A DNA stretch of 60,000 nucleotides, taken from contig NC_088295.1 of assembly GCF_032854445.1 (NCBI RefSeq), positions 95,165,805-95,225,804 of the forward strand, written 5' to 3'. This DNA is from Liolophura sinensis (Eukaryota; Mollusca; Polyplacophora; Chitonida; Chitonidae). A model generated the notes under the pieces. It was given only the letters and a program-made list of their open reading frames with translations, made no database searches and had not been told where the DNA came from. The position numbers and the translations under genes were made by a program. Positions 51,901 to 57,730 of this stretch are shown piece by piece (the stretch's first letter is position 1; each line of letters begins with the position of its first letter).

Positions 51901-54900
51901 CACTAGCCAACTCCAGATCAGGAACAAGATCCCCAGCAGCACATAGCCAATGTTACCGACAGTGTGGGATGTAACAGTCTCATTGGTTTGGTGATTTACC
52001 CTGTGAGCACTAACCTTCTCCAGACCAGGAACAAAATCCCCAGCAGGACATGGCCAATGTTACCGACAGTGTGGGATGTAACAGTCTCATTGGTTTGGTG
52101 ATTTACCCTGTGAGCACTAACCTTCTCCAGACCAGGAACAAGATCCCCAGCAGGACATGGCCAATGTTACTGACTGTGTGGGATGTAAGTCTGATTGGTT
52201 TGGTGATTTACCCTGTGACCACTAACCTTCTCCAGACCAGGAACAAGATCCCCAACAACATAAAGCCAATGTTACCGACAGTGTGGGATGTAACAGTCTC
52301 ATTGGTTTGGTGATTTACCCTATGAGCACTAACCTTCTCCATACCAGGAACAAGATCCCCAGCAGGACATAGCCAATGTTACTGACTGTGTGGGATGTAA
52401 CAGTCTCATTGGTTTGGTGATTTACCCTGTGACCACTAACCTTCTCCAGACCAGGGACAAGATCCCCAGCAGGACATGGCCAATGTTACTGACTGTGTAG
52501 GTCTAACAGTCTCATTGGTTTGGTGATTTACCCTATGAGCACTAACCTTCTCCAGATCAGGAACAAGATCCCCAGCAGGACATGGCCAATGTTACTGACT
52601 GTGTGGGATGTAACAGTCTCATTGGTTTGGTGATTTACCCTGTGAGCACTAACTTTCTCCAGATCAGGAACAAGATCCCCATCAGCATACAGCCAATGTT
52701 ACTGACTGTGTGGGATGTAACAGTCTCACTGGTTTAGTGATTTACCCTGTGAGCACTAACCTTCTCCAGATCAGGAACAAGATCCCCAGCAGGACATGGC
52801 CAATGTTACTGACTGTGTGGGATGTAACAGTCTCATTGGTTTGGTGATTTACCCTGTGACCACTAACCTTCTCCAGATCAGGAACAAGATCCCCAGCAGG
52901 ACATGGCCAATGTTACTGACTGTGTGGGATGTAAGTCTGATTGGTTTGGTGATTTACCCTGTTACCACTAACCTTCTCCAGATCAGGAACAAGATCCCCA
53001 GCAGGACATGGCCAATGTTACCGACAGTGTGGGTCTAACAGTCTCATTGGTTTGGTGATTTACCCTGTGAGCACTAACCTTCTCCAGATCAGGAACAAGA
53101 TCCCCAGCAGGACATGGCCAATGTTACTGACAGTGTGGGTCTAACAGTCTCATTGGTTTGGTGATTTACCCTGTGAGCACTAACCTTCTCCAGATCAGGA
53201 ACAAGATCCCCAGCAGGACATGGCCAATGTTACTGACAGTGTGGGTCTAACAGTCTCATTGGTTTGGTGATTTACCCTGTGAGCACTAACCTTCTCCAGA
53301 TCAGGAACAAGATCCCCAGCAGGACATGGCCAATGTTACTGACTGTGTGGGATGTAAGTCTCATTGGTTTGGTGATTTACCCTGTTACCACTAACCTTCG
53401 CCAGACCAAGAACAAGATCCCCAGCAGGACATGGCCAATGTTACTGACAGTGTGGGTCTAACAGTCTGATTGGTTTGGTGATTTACCCTGTGACCACTAA
53501 CCTTCTCCAGATCAGGAACAAGATCCCCAGCAGGACATGGCCAATGTTACCGACAGTGTGGGATGTAACAGTCTCATTGGTTTGGTGATTTACCCTGTGA
53601 CCACTAACCTTCTCCAGACCAGGATAAGGAACAAGATCCCCAGCAGCACATAGCCGATGTTACTGAAGACGTTGTTAAAGGCACTTAAGACTCCCAAGGG
53701 ATGGGCGCACTCAAAGTTGTAATAACAAATGTCTTCATCCCCAGTCAAGTGTAGTACCTGAAAATTATAAACAAAATATGACACTGAAACACATAGAAAC
53801 AATATACACATGAAACTGAATATAGCTGGTATTTTGTACTGAGATACATTGGTGTACATACAAAGCATCTAGCTGCATTAAGTTTATACCATATCAGTTA
53901 ATAATGCTATAATCTAACTATAAACGTGTAAACACAAAAGTTCTTATTACTTATGTGCTGTTGATAACTGGATGACTCCTAATTAAAAGTGGACAGGTAT
54001 TAAATATCTTAAAAGAAAAAACAACAAATAATAAAGCCTTAATTACTTTGACAGAAGTGTGGACAAGATTTTAACAGCCTGTTAGACACATAATACTGCA
54101 TCACTCATACTGATATCCCAGTGGCAGTACATGTATTAGTGTTTATACACTAATTACACAAAGCTCACTTCTGTCTGTACCATCAATGACACTCATCACT
54201 CATGCTGATATCCAAGTGGCAGTACATTTATTAGCGTTTATCAGTTACAGGGTTTAGGAATGTCAGTGGAAACAGCTGTGTTCTTCGGTTACAGGGTTTG
54301 GGGATGCCAGTGGAAAAGGGTGTGTTTTTCAGTTACAGGGTTTAGGAATGTCAGTGGAAACAGCCGTGTTCTTCAGTTACAGGATTTAGGGATGTCAGTG
54401 GAAACAGCTGTGTTCTTCGGTTACAGGGTTTGGGGATGTCAGTGGAAACAGCTGTGTTTTTCAGTTACAGGGTTTGGGGATGTCAGTGGAAACTGCTGTG
54501 TTTTTCAGTTACAGGGTTTGGGGATGTCAGTGGAAACAGGTGTGTTTTTCAGTTACAGGGTTTAGGAATGTCAGTGGAAACAGCTGTGTTCTTCAGTTAC
54601 AGGGTTTAGGAATGTCAGTGGAAACAGCTGTGTTCTTCGGTTACAGGGTTTGGGGATGCCAGTGGAAACGGGTGTGTTTTTCAGTTACAGGGTTTAGGAA
54701 TGTCAGTGGAAACAGCTGTGTTCTTCGGTTACAGGGTTTAGGGATGTCAGTGGAAACAGCTGTGATCTTCGGTTACAGGGTTTGGGGATGTCAGTGGAAA
54801 CAGCTGTGTTTTTCAGTTATAGGGTTTGGGGATGTCAGTGGAAACTGCTGGGTTTTTCAGTTACAGGGTTTGGGGATGTCAGTGGAAACAGCTGTGTTCT

Positions 54901-57261
54901 TCGCTTACAGGGTTTGGGGATGTCAGTGGAAACAGCTGTGTTTTTCAGTTACAGGATCTTGGCGACATCATTGGAAACAGCTGTGTTATTCAGTTACAGA
55001 CTTTGGGTGATGTCAGTAGAAACAGCTGTGTTCTTCGGTTACAGGGTTTGGGGATGCAAGTGGAAACAGCTGTGTTTTTCGGTTAACAGGGTTTGGGTGA
55101 CATCAGTGGAAACAGCTGTGTTTTTCGGTTAACAGGGTTTGGGTGACATCAGTGGAAACAGCTGTGTTCTTCGGTTACAGGGTTTGGGGATGTCAGTGGA
55201 AACAGCTGTGTTCTTCGGTTACAGGGTGTGGGGGACATCAGTGGAAACAACTGTGTTCTTTGGTTACAGGGTTTGGGGACATCAGTGGAAACAGTTGTGT
55301 TCTTCGGTTACAGGATTTTGGGGACGGTTGCAGAAATAACTCATGCTTGATTGGTTAATTGATAACATGGTGACACTTTAGGTTTATATTTATGCTCAAT
55401 CTGGTGTGTATTTTCTTTTGAAGTGCTCAAATGCTGGGCAGAGGAACAAAAGGTAAACAACAATCAGTTTCATTAAGGTGTCCAGTGACACAAACTTTTA
55501 CCTGCTGGTAAGTGATGACCAGCTGGACAACGGGCAGGCCATAAAATATGGCAATAGTCACCAAGTTCCTGAAATGACAACATACACCCACATCACATAT
55601 GCATATGATCTCAAACTATTTACAGCTGTTTTTAATCTCTGTCTTTATATTTATGTACACTTTAAGTGATGCACTTGTTAAACATGACTGTTTTGTTTCC
55701 CCAAAAATGTAACAACTACATATTTATTGTTGGTCTAGTGAGTTATTGATTGAATTCTTCATATAGCGTGTAGCACAAAGCTTGCACAGACCAGGTAACA
55801 GGTTAAGACACCTACCAGTGGTAAAGTTTGTATCTCTTTGCTAAACTTTTACGACTCTTCCTGGCCAGGTCTGCTACATAGAGGAATGTCTGTAAGAGAG
55901 AAGACAGAGAGGTTGAAGTTAACCCACACAAACTCTGCACAGTGTAAGAAGCTGTCTCTCACACACACACACCTAGAACATTTCTTAGCTTACTGTTTAA
56001 TAGGTCTTTAAAGATAATGAATACACAGTTTAACAACATAGCTCTATGCAACATAGAGCACTTGACAAGGTTATCAAAGTGGACTCAGGGTACAGTGTAC
56101 ACATCTTGACAAGTGGACTCAAGGTATGGTGTACACACCTTGACAAGGCTTTTAGTGTGTTAGTGAGCTCAGGGTATGGGTATGGTGTACAGGTAAACAT
56201 CTTGACTAAGGCTAATAGAGTGCAAGTGGACTAAGGGTGTGGTGAACACATCTTGACAAGATCTTTTGTGTGTTGGTGGTCTCATGGTAGGGTGTACACA
56301 TCTTGACAAGTGAACTCAGGGTATGGTGTACATGTCGACAGGCTATTAGTGTGTTAGTGAGCTCAGGGTTTGGTGTACACATCTTGACAAGTGATCTCAA
56401 GGAATGCTGTACACATGCTGACATGTTGTATGGTCCACTATATACATCTTGACAAGGCTTTAGTGTGCTAATGAACTCAGAATACACAACTTAACAGCAG
56501 CACTCAGGGTTAGGTGTACACATCTTGACAAGTGGACTCAGGATAGGGTGTACACATCTTGACAAGCAAATTCAAGGTATGTTGTACACATGTTGATAAG
56601 CTATTAGTGTGTTAGTGGGCTCAGGGTATAGTGTACACATCTTGACAAGGCTATTAGTGTGTTAGGGGGCTCAGGGTATGCTGTACACATCTTGACAAGT
56701 GAACTCAGGGTATGGTGGACACATCTTGACAAGCTATTAGCGTGTTAGTGGGCTCAGGGTATGGTGTACACATCTTGACAAGGCTATTGGTGTGTTAGTG
56801 GGCTCAAGGTTTGGTGTACACATCTTGACAAGGCTATTGGTGTGTTAGTGAGCTCAGGGTTTGGTATACACATCTTGACAAGGCTATTAATGTGTTAGTG
56901 GGCTCAGGGTTTTGTGTACATGTCTTGACAAGGCTATAGGTGTGTTAGTGGGCTCAGGGTTTCTTGTACACGTCTTGACAAGGCTATATGTGTGTTAGTG
57001 GGCTCAGGGTTTCTTGCACACGTCTTGACAAGGCTATAAGTGTGTTAGTGGGCTCAGGGTTTGGTGTACACATGCTGAGAAGTAGGCTCAGGGTTTGGGT
57101 ACACACCTTTGTTCTTACAACCTCTTTCTCCTCGTCTGCATCATGCAGTAGGTCAATGTCTGTGGTATCCAGCGAATCAGAGCTGTCCGATTCCCCAACA
57201 GCTGTCGCCGAGGTTTCTGCATTAGACAACTCCCCAAGTTCTCTCTGTCTGATGGTCTCAT
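12862..57261 (-). CDS. SIDT: SID1 transmembrane family protein (SIDT1/SIDT2-like), C-terminal 14 exons, partial gene span
   Basis: The coding exons, 5' to 3', are 57261-57107, 55889-55816, 55568-55502, 53757-53609, 47517-47469, 42670-42553, 38415-38279, 35056-34954, 30199-30132, 29112-29066, 23579-23474, 21332-21222, 16189-16076 and 12924-12862. They total 1361 nt. After the first two bases they join in frame into 452 residues plus stop, all with GT-AG introns. The product matches vertebrate SIDT from the cytoplasmic loop after TM1 to the C-terminus, and ten hydrophobic segments are visible (TM2-TM11). Family hallmarks include [66 protein letters not shown] and [13 protein letters not shown] proteins are membrane proteins of the plasma membrane or lysosome, linked to dsRNA and cholesterol transport, and belong to the CREST hydrolase-like superfamily. 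The Ser, His, Asp and HxxxH residues of that site are all present. The coding sequence is spread over 44.4 kb because the introns are full of minisatellites. TM1 and the ectodomain are outside the window. Confidence 0.95.
12965..15247. repeat. Large minisatellite, 25-bp unit, about 91 copies
   Basis: The unit is AAGCCATGACAGTGGTGTAA plus TCCAC. It fills most of the intron between SIDT exons 13 and 14. A 25-bp period and no stops on the minus strand produce several overlapping long open frames (up to 503 codons), all artefacts. Higher-order blocks recur: the run at 13562-13740 is repeated near 13850-14015. Confidence 0.97.
15255..16050. repeat. Minisatellite, 22-24-bp unit, about 36 copies
   Basis: The core is CTTGTGAGACAATATGAGTG, with variable spacing. 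It lies in the same intron, between the 25-bp array and the donor of SIDT exon 13. It shows no homology to the exon edge. Confidence 0.93.
16076..16189 (-). CDS. SIDT: SIDT exon 13 in window (HxxxH motif)
   Basis: The acceptor is ctccattacag|CTGACACC and the donor is TTTATG|gtaagtc, 114 nt or 38 codons. It encodes [20 protein letters not shown], then [23 protein letters not shown] is the conserved His-x3-His pair of the metal site (DHDIWHFLSS in vertebrates). The acceptor side is the parent of a 69-bp array at 16190-16930. Confidence 0.96.
16190..16930. repeat. Minisatellite from the exon 13 acceptor, 69-bp unit, about 11 copies
   Basis: On the minus strand each unit reads CTCCATTACAG|CTGACACC and AGCCCAGAGAAC, that is the exon 13 polypyrimidine tract, AG and first coding bases. 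It abuts the true exon directly. Unit length is 23 codons. Confidence 0.95.
17205..17935. repeat. Tandem repeat, 69-bp unit, about 10 highly uniform copies
   Basis: The core is ATATACAGTCTCAACGCATA and GGGATGACCTTAAA, with mainly a C/G (AACTTCC versus AAGTTCC) and an A/G variant among units. Both strands are open (256 and 223 codons) because the period is 23 codons; neither looks like a real protein. Confidence 0.97.
17936..18849. other. Intronic, nothing recognised
   Basis: This is unique-looking AT-rich intron sequence between two arrays. No exon is expected here from the SIDT protein order. Confidence 0.5.
18850..21229. repeat. Minisatellite from the exon 12 donor, 29-bp unit, about 82 copies
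   Basis: On the minus strand the unit is TGGAAT|GTGAGTACTC followed by AAGGCTGTGCGTG, identical to the 3' end and donor of SIDT exon 12. Copies are very uniform; variants (AGACGC, AGAAGC, TCGAG, GTGCTC) form local blocks. The 5' splice site GTGAGT is kept in nearly every copy. Confidence 0.97.
21222..21332 (-). CDS. SIDT: SIDT exon 12 in window (TM)
   Basis: The acceptor is ctttacctag|TTGGTGAG and the donor is TGGAAT|gtgagtactc, 111 nt or 37 codons. It encodes [20 protein letters not shown], then [17 protein letters not shown], matching [31 protein letters not shown]. It is bounded on its donor side by about 82 copies of its own donor (18850-21229) and on its acceptor side by four copies of its acceptor (21333-21545). 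Confidence 0.95.
21333..21545. repeat. Tandem repeat from the exon 12 acceptor, 50-bp unit, about 4 copies
   Basis: On the minus strand the units contain CTTTACCTAG|TTGGTGAG followed by TAAxGAGAAxATAATxCT, copying the acceptor and first 25 or so coding bases of exon 12. It is the shortest of the junction-derived arrays. Confidence 0.93.
21600..22225. repeat. Minisatellite, 19-bp unit, about 32 copies
   Basis: The unit is TGACCAACTATCTGTTTAC or TGATCAACTATCTGTTTAC, with ATGTACC insertions in some. It lies in the intron between SIDT exons 11 and 12. Confidence 0.93.
22290..23473. repeat. Minisatellite from the exon 11 donor, 21-bp unit, about 50 copies
   Basis: On the minus strand the unit is GTCATGAAG|GTAAGTCCCTC plus A, the last codons of exon 11 (VMK) and its donor. 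Because the unit is 7 codons, exon 11 reads straight through the array in frame as repeated KVSPSVM. There are higher-order blocks of several hundred bases (22540-22780, 22720-22960). Confidence 0.96.
23474..23579 (-). CDS. SIDT: SIDT exon 11 in window ([10 protein letters not shown])
   Basis: The acceptor is gatttcag|AGCCATATATGG and the donor is ATGAAG|gtaagtccctc, 106 nt, ending in phase 0. It encodes [20 protein letters not shown], then [15 protein letters not shown]. The match to the family is near perfect ([27 protein letters not shown]). Both junctions have been amplified: a 21-bp donor array lies at 22290-23473 and a 52-bp acceptor array at 23590-25790. Confidence 0.97.
23590..25790. 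repeat. Minisatellite near the exon 11 acceptor, 52-bp unit, about 42 copies
   Basis: The core is GGCTTTGTAATCAATAATGT and ATGTCTACATAAAGTGTCC. On the minus strand it aligns with the intron end and first bases of exon 11 (CCATATATGGGGTGTTGAC versus CCATATCTGGAGCGTGGAC), but the AG has drifted to AAAG. It is junction-derived with the acceptor eroded. Confidence 0.94.
25791..27177. other. Intronic spacer, no gene supported
   Basis: This is unique-looking sequence. A plus-strand open frame at 26244-26627 (127 codons) has no recognisable domain and no splice or codon-use support. Confidence 0.45.
27178..28760. repeat. Tandem repeat, about 97-bp unit (some 83-90), about 17 copies
   Basis: The core is TTCTGCCATACAGTTCACAC, AACACTGCTAGTTACAC and GTCAGTAGAGAAAAGCAGAG. 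The unit length varies by internal deletion of an ACACTGACAC segment. It lies in the intron between exons 10 and 11. Confidence 0.95.
29066..29112 (-). CDS. SIDT: SIDT exon 10 in window (TM part)
   Basis: The acceptor is gttcccag|GGTCGCATG and the donor is GGGGCT|gtaagtac, 47 nt. It encodes [15 protein letters not shown] plus two bases of Leu. The family equivalent is DRMVLLVMGNVINWSL. It is a very short exon, supported by both splice sites, phase and order. Confidence 0.9.
29280..29400. repeat. Dispersed repeat family copy (also at 29680-29770 and 46750-47220)
   Basis: The motifs GGAACATCCCCTAGTCTTAA, CAATACATGCAGTTCT and ATACCACCCCTAACAATTAC recur in the same order and spacing near 29680-29770 and three times in 46750-47220. 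The family and function are unknown. Confidence 0.5.
29405..29645 (-). mobile_element. tRNA-derived SINE, nearly complete, minus orientation
   Basis: Reading the minus strand it begins TTTAGTTGATTGGTGTTTGA. It continues with the CATTATGGTGGGTGGGAG, ACCATCCGCAGGTTGCTTGC and CATGTACGGCC blocks, and ends with CTCCTGGGTCATTGTGGCG and GTGCTGGTATGCTAACTGCC (tRNA-like end). It is the same family as 31304-31520. Confidence 0.75.
30132..30199 (-). CDS. SIDT: SIDT exon 9 in window
   Basis: The acceptor is ttgtttacag|ATTTGGG and the donor is TATCCT|gtaagtac, 68 nt. After the split Asn codon it encodes [20 protein letters not shown] and YP. This matches the [24 protein letters not shown] region of the family (cytoplasmic loop). 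Confidence 0.9.
30335..31303. repeat. Minisatellite, 34-bp unit, about 28 copies
   Basis: The core is CATCAGAAAATGGCCAATCC followed by CCTGGGGCTATAC. The final units near 31160-31300 carry an extra TATA and ACAAAATGG variants. It lies in the intron between exons 8 and 9, followed immediately by a SINE. Confidence 0.94.
31304..31520 (+). mobile_element. tRNA-derived SINE, best copy in the window
   Basis: It starts ATTTATTTATTTGATTGGTG, then AACGGTGGCCAGCATTATGG, ACCATCCGCAGGTTGCTGGC, CTTACGGCCGGAGAGGAAGC and GGACTTGAACTCACAGCGAC. It follows the order I recall for a common molluscan SINE. It is inserted at the end of the 34-bp array. Confidence 0.8.
31521..32572. other. Intronic spacer with one small plus-strand ORF of interest
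   Basis: This is mostly unique-looking sequence. A plus-strand frame at 32318-32578 (86 codons from the first ATG) encodes a hydrophobic stretch ([19 protein letters not shown]) and then [10 protein letters not shown]. It is not recognised; see findings. It ends where the 34-bp array begins. Confidence 0.35.
32573..33913. repeat. Minisatellite, 34-bp unit, about 40 copies
   Basis: The core is AAATCATTGTAGTGGTAAAA followed by GACACTGTGGGGAG, with GGGG/GAGA and CTGCAGG variants. It lies in the intron between exons 8 and 9. Confidence 0.95.
33914..34269. other. Intronic spacer, nothing recognised
   Basis: This is unique-looking sequence between two arrays. The open frame crossing it (to 34135) starts inside the array and has no support. 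Confidence 0.5.
34270..34850. repeat. Minisatellite from the exon 8 donor, about 22-bp unit, about 25 copies
   Basis: On the minus strand the unit is GGAAGCTCAATAAGTGCCCC, a diverged copy of the exon 8 end and donor GGAAGCTGAGTAAGTATCCC. A few units near 34330 keep CTCA|GTAAGTG; most have lost the GT. Confidence 0.88.
34954..35056 (-). CDS. SIDT: SIDT exon 8 in window (TM and YYMGRWKL)
   Basis: The acceptor is tctctggcag|GTTTATGG and the donor is AAGCTGA|gtaagtat, 103 nt. It encodes [20 protein letters not shown], then [14 protein letters not shown] and one base of the next codon. This matches [28 protein letters not shown] of the vertebrate family. A decayed tandem array built on this donor lies at 34270-34850. 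Confidence 0.96.
35080..38215. repeat. Minisatellite filling an intron, 52-bp unit, about 60 copies
   Basis: The core is GGTATGATATATCACTCATT and TTATCACTGACACTAGACAG. It starts about 25 bases from the exon 8 acceptor and ends about 65 bases from the exon 7 donor, so it is essentially the whole intron. Local variant blocks (ACTAG, ATTAG, AATAG) show staged expansion. Confidence 0.97.
38279..38415 (-). CDS. SIDT: SIDT exon 7 in window (catalytic-type Asp, two TM segments)
   Basis: The acceptor is ttttacacag|ATACATCG and the donor is GGAGTT|gtaagttt, 137 nt. The first two bases finish the conserved Asp (G|AT). Then come [32 protein letters not shown] and [20 protein letters not shown] is a family signature. 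The first 41 nt and the acceptor are the parent of about 34 copies of a 58-bp unit at 38416-40390. Confidence 0.96.
38416..40390. repeat. Minisatellite from the exon 7 acceptor, 58-bp unit, about 34 copies
   Basis: On the minus strand each unit is TTTATTATTTTACACAG plus 41 nt of exon 7, starting ATACATGGTTCATGTATG. Frames through it show repeated [11 protein letters not shown] from the real protein. It abuts the true exon with no gap. The copies differ from the exon by TCG to TGG (Ser to Trp). Confidence 0.97.
40555..42552. repeat. Minisatellite from the exon 6 donor, 66-bp unit, about 30 copies
   Basis: On the minus strand each unit contains TGTGCCCTAACTACTCTAAC, CTTCCAGTTTG|GTGAGTG and CTCTGGTCTAGGCTGAC, that is the [11 protein letters not shown] coding end of exon 6 plus its donor. 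It abuts the true exon directly. Units nearest the exon match it best (AAGTTAGAG); distal ones carry ATGTTACAG. Confidence 0.97.
42553..42670 (-). CDS. SIDT: SIDT exon 6 in window (TM with Ser/His metal-site residues)
   Basis: The acceptor is tctctgcag|TACTATGG and the donor is CAGTTTG|gtgagtg, 118 nt. It encodes [20 protein letters not shown], then [19 protein letters not shown] and the first base of an Asp codon. SACYH supplies the conserved Ser and His of the CREST-type site. The donor side is the parent of about 30 copies of a 66-bp unit at 40555-42552. Confidence 0.96.
42813..44604. mobile_element. Possible non-tandem inserted element bounded by hairpins
   Basis: The left end has a 31-nt hairpin (42813-42843: AGGGATC, GTTC, loop, GAAC, GATCCCT). 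The right end has a 21-nt hairpin (44584-44604: GGATCTGC, TGTTC loop, GCAGATCC). The interior is poly-T/TTATTATT-rich near the start and carries CACTGAACCGATCGTTTTCA, which I recall from dispersed mollusc repeats. No transposase is seen. A 74-codon frame at 43854 is not convincing. Confidence 0.4.
44605..44904. other. Intronic spacer between elements
   Basis: No tandem repeats or coding sequence recognised. The 5' part of the Tc1-like element may start in here but is too decayed to show. Confidence 0.4.
44905..46200 (+). pseudogene. Tc1/mariner-like transposase pseudogene with an internal tandem expansion
   Basis: Fragments of a Tc1-like transposase occur in order but in shifting frames with stops. 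PRVTTPVQD and [11 protein letters not shown] (DNA-binding linker region) lie near 44975-45035, [19 protein letters not shown] near 45515-45580 and SVMVWGG near 45745-45765. [20 protein letters not shown] lies near 45825-45885, and QQDNACP (second catalytic Asp) near 45897. [12 protein letters not shown] (a decayed third acidic motif), [14 protein letters not shown] and [18 protein letters not shown] complete it at the 3' end. It is inactive. The linker region has been amplified eightfold (44997-45450). It sits inside the SIDT intron between exons 5 and 6, antisense to the host gene. Confidence 0.85.
44997..45450 (+). repeat. Minisatellite made from transposase coding sequence, about 60-bp unit, 8 copies
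   Basis: The unit contains ATTGGTGAATTCGTTTGACA, CACCTCAGAAACAGAC and AGCACTAGGAATGCCAG, which in one frame is the transposase segment [17 protein letters not shown]. Later copies are shortened to about 51 bp. It was clearly formed inside the decayed transposase gene. Confidence 0.93.
46312..46675. repeat. Tandem repeat, 60-bp unit, about 6 copies
   Basis: The core is AACTTAGATTTGGTAGCAAG and CTCGCCTGTAGGAGATACAT. Its 20-codon period leaves both strands open; the frames are artefacts. Confidence 0.95.
46750..47220. repeat. Three diverged copies of a dispersed ~170-bp repeat
   Basis: The pattern GGAACATCCTCC, TCAATACATGCTGTACTT, GACACCCCTAACATTTTG and TAATACACAAT appears three times with heavy divergence. 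It is shared with 29280-29400. Confidence 0.5.
47469..47517 (-). CDS. SIDT: SIDT exon 5 in window
   Basis: The acceptor is tttgacag|GGATTTG and the donor is GAAAAA|gtaagttg, 49 nt. The first G completes Arg (AG|G), and then [16 protein letters not shown] follows in phase 0. It corresponds to the REINHNRALLRNDLCALE cytoplasmic segment of vertebrate SIDT. The exon is short and moderately conserved; it is accepted because it sits in order between exons 4 and 6 and keeps both phases. Confidence 0.88.
47595..49165. repeat. Purine-rich minisatellite, 34-bp unit, about 45 copies
   Basis: The core is GCCAAAGGGGAGCCAGAAGA then GGAAGGCAGAACGA. Strong strand asymmetry (almost all purine on +) leaves all three minus frames open (up to 426 codons of SSGSPLA-like repeats); these are artefacts. 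It lies in the intron between SIDT exons 4 and 5. Confidence 0.97.
49300..53608. repeat. Minisatellite from the exon 4 donor, 106-107-bp unit, about 40 copies
   Basis: On the minus strand each unit holds about 55 nt of the exon 4 end (GGCxATGTCCTGCTGGGGAT, CTTGTTCCTGATCTGG) and the donor AGAAG|GTTAGTGGTCAC, then GGGTAAATCACCAAACCAAT. Copies lack 6 nt relative to the real exon. Many distal copies read AGTAG|GCTAGTG, with the GT changed to GC. The proximal end is continuous with the true exon at 53609. Confidence 0.97.
53609..53757 (-). CDS. SIDT: SIDT exon 4 in window (conserved CYYNF...AHPLG loop and TM3)
   Basis: The acceptor is attttcag|GTACTACAC and the donor is GGAGAAG|gttagtgg, 149 nt. 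It encodes [20 protein letters not shown], then [20 protein letters not shown] and ILFLILVWR plus a split Arg codon. CYYNFxCAHPLGxLSAFNN is the strongest diagnostic motif of SID1 family proteins. The last roughly 60 nt of the exon and its donor are the parent of the 106-bp tandem array lying immediately 3' of it (49300-53608). Confidence 0.97.
53758..54239. other. Intronic spacer, nothing recognised
   Basis: This is AT-rich unique sequence upstream of exon 4. A short imperfect duplication (ACTCATACTGATATCCCAGT and CTCATGCTGATATCCAAGTG) occurs at about 54105 and 54195. Confidence 0.5.
54240..55330. repeat. Minisatellite, 44-bp unit, about 25 copies
   Basis: The core is TTACAGGGTTTGGGGATGTC and AGTGGAAACAGCTGTGTTCT. 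It lies in the intron between exons 3 and 4. No homology to either exon edge was found. Confidence 0.95.
55502..55568 (-). CDS. SIDT: SIDT exon 3 in window (TM2)
   Basis: The acceptor is catttcag|GAACTTGG and the donor is CAGCAG|gtaaaag, 67 nt, ending in phase 0. It encodes [20 protein letters not shown] followed by QQ, a membrane segment nearly identical to the family motif ([13 protein letters not shown]). Confidence 0.93.
55816..55889 (-). CDS. SIDT: SIDT exon 2 in window
   Basis: The acceptor is ctcttacag|ACATTCC and the donor is CACTG|gtaggtgt, 74 nt. It encodes [20 protein letters not shown] and then KLYHW, with the Trp codon split TG|G. It matches the conserved [19 protein letters not shown] segment of vertebrate SIDT, a basic cytoplasmic stretch just before TM2. 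Confidence 0.93.
56040..57106. repeat. Minisatellite from the exon 1 donor, about 50-bp unit, about 20 copies
   Basis: On the minus strand units read GTCAAGATGTGTACACCAAA then CCCTGAGCCCACTAACACAC. The true junction is ACAAAG|GTGTGTACCCAAAC then CCTGAGCC. Some copies (for example near 56131) keep CAAG|GTGTGTAC; most have GT changed to AT. Unit length varies widely, so the array is older. Confidence 0.88.
57107..57261 (-). CDS. SIDT: SIDT exon 1 in window (cytoplasmic acidic loop)
   Basis: The acceptor is ctatttttag|ATGAGACC and the donor is ACAAAG|gtgtgtac. Two bases complete a codon from the exon beyond the window, and 51 codons follow. The protein is acidic and Ser-rich ([20 protein letters not shown]) and ends EVVRTK. 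This matches the variable intracellular loop of SIDT proteins, which ends in a DxxVIRTK-like motif just before the conserved YVADLARK stretch. It ends in phase 0. The donor side merges into the tandem array at 56040-57106. Confidence 0.88.
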
Positions 57262-57274
57262 CTAAAAATAGACA

Positions 57275-57730
57275 CACCCATGATGTGGTACAGAAGGAAT
57301 CACATCCATGGTGCGATACAGAAGGGCACAGAAGGAAACACAACTATGATGTGGTACAGAAGAAAACACCACCATGGCGTGGTACAGAAAAAAACACCAC
57401 CATGATGTGGTACAGAAGGAAACACAACCATGGTGCGATACAGAAGGGCACAGAAGTAAACACTACTATGATGTGGTACAGGAGAAAACACCACCAAAAT
57501 GTGGTACAGAAGGAAACACCACCATGATGTGGTACAGAAGAAAACACCAAAATGATGTGGTACAGAAGGAAACACTACTATGATGTGGTACAGGAGAAAA
57601 CACCACCATGATGTGGTACAGAAGGAAATACAACCATGATGTGGTACAGGAGAAAACACCACCAAGATGTGTTACAGAACGAAACACAACCATGATGTGG
57701 TACAGGAGAAAACACCACCATGATGTGTTA
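57275..57730. repeat. Minisatellite, 28-bp unit, about 16 copies
   Basis: The unit is CATGATGTGGTACAGAAGGA plus AACACCAC. It begins within about 20 bases upstream of the exon 1 acceptor (intron side) but does not include exon bases. Confidence 0.94.
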
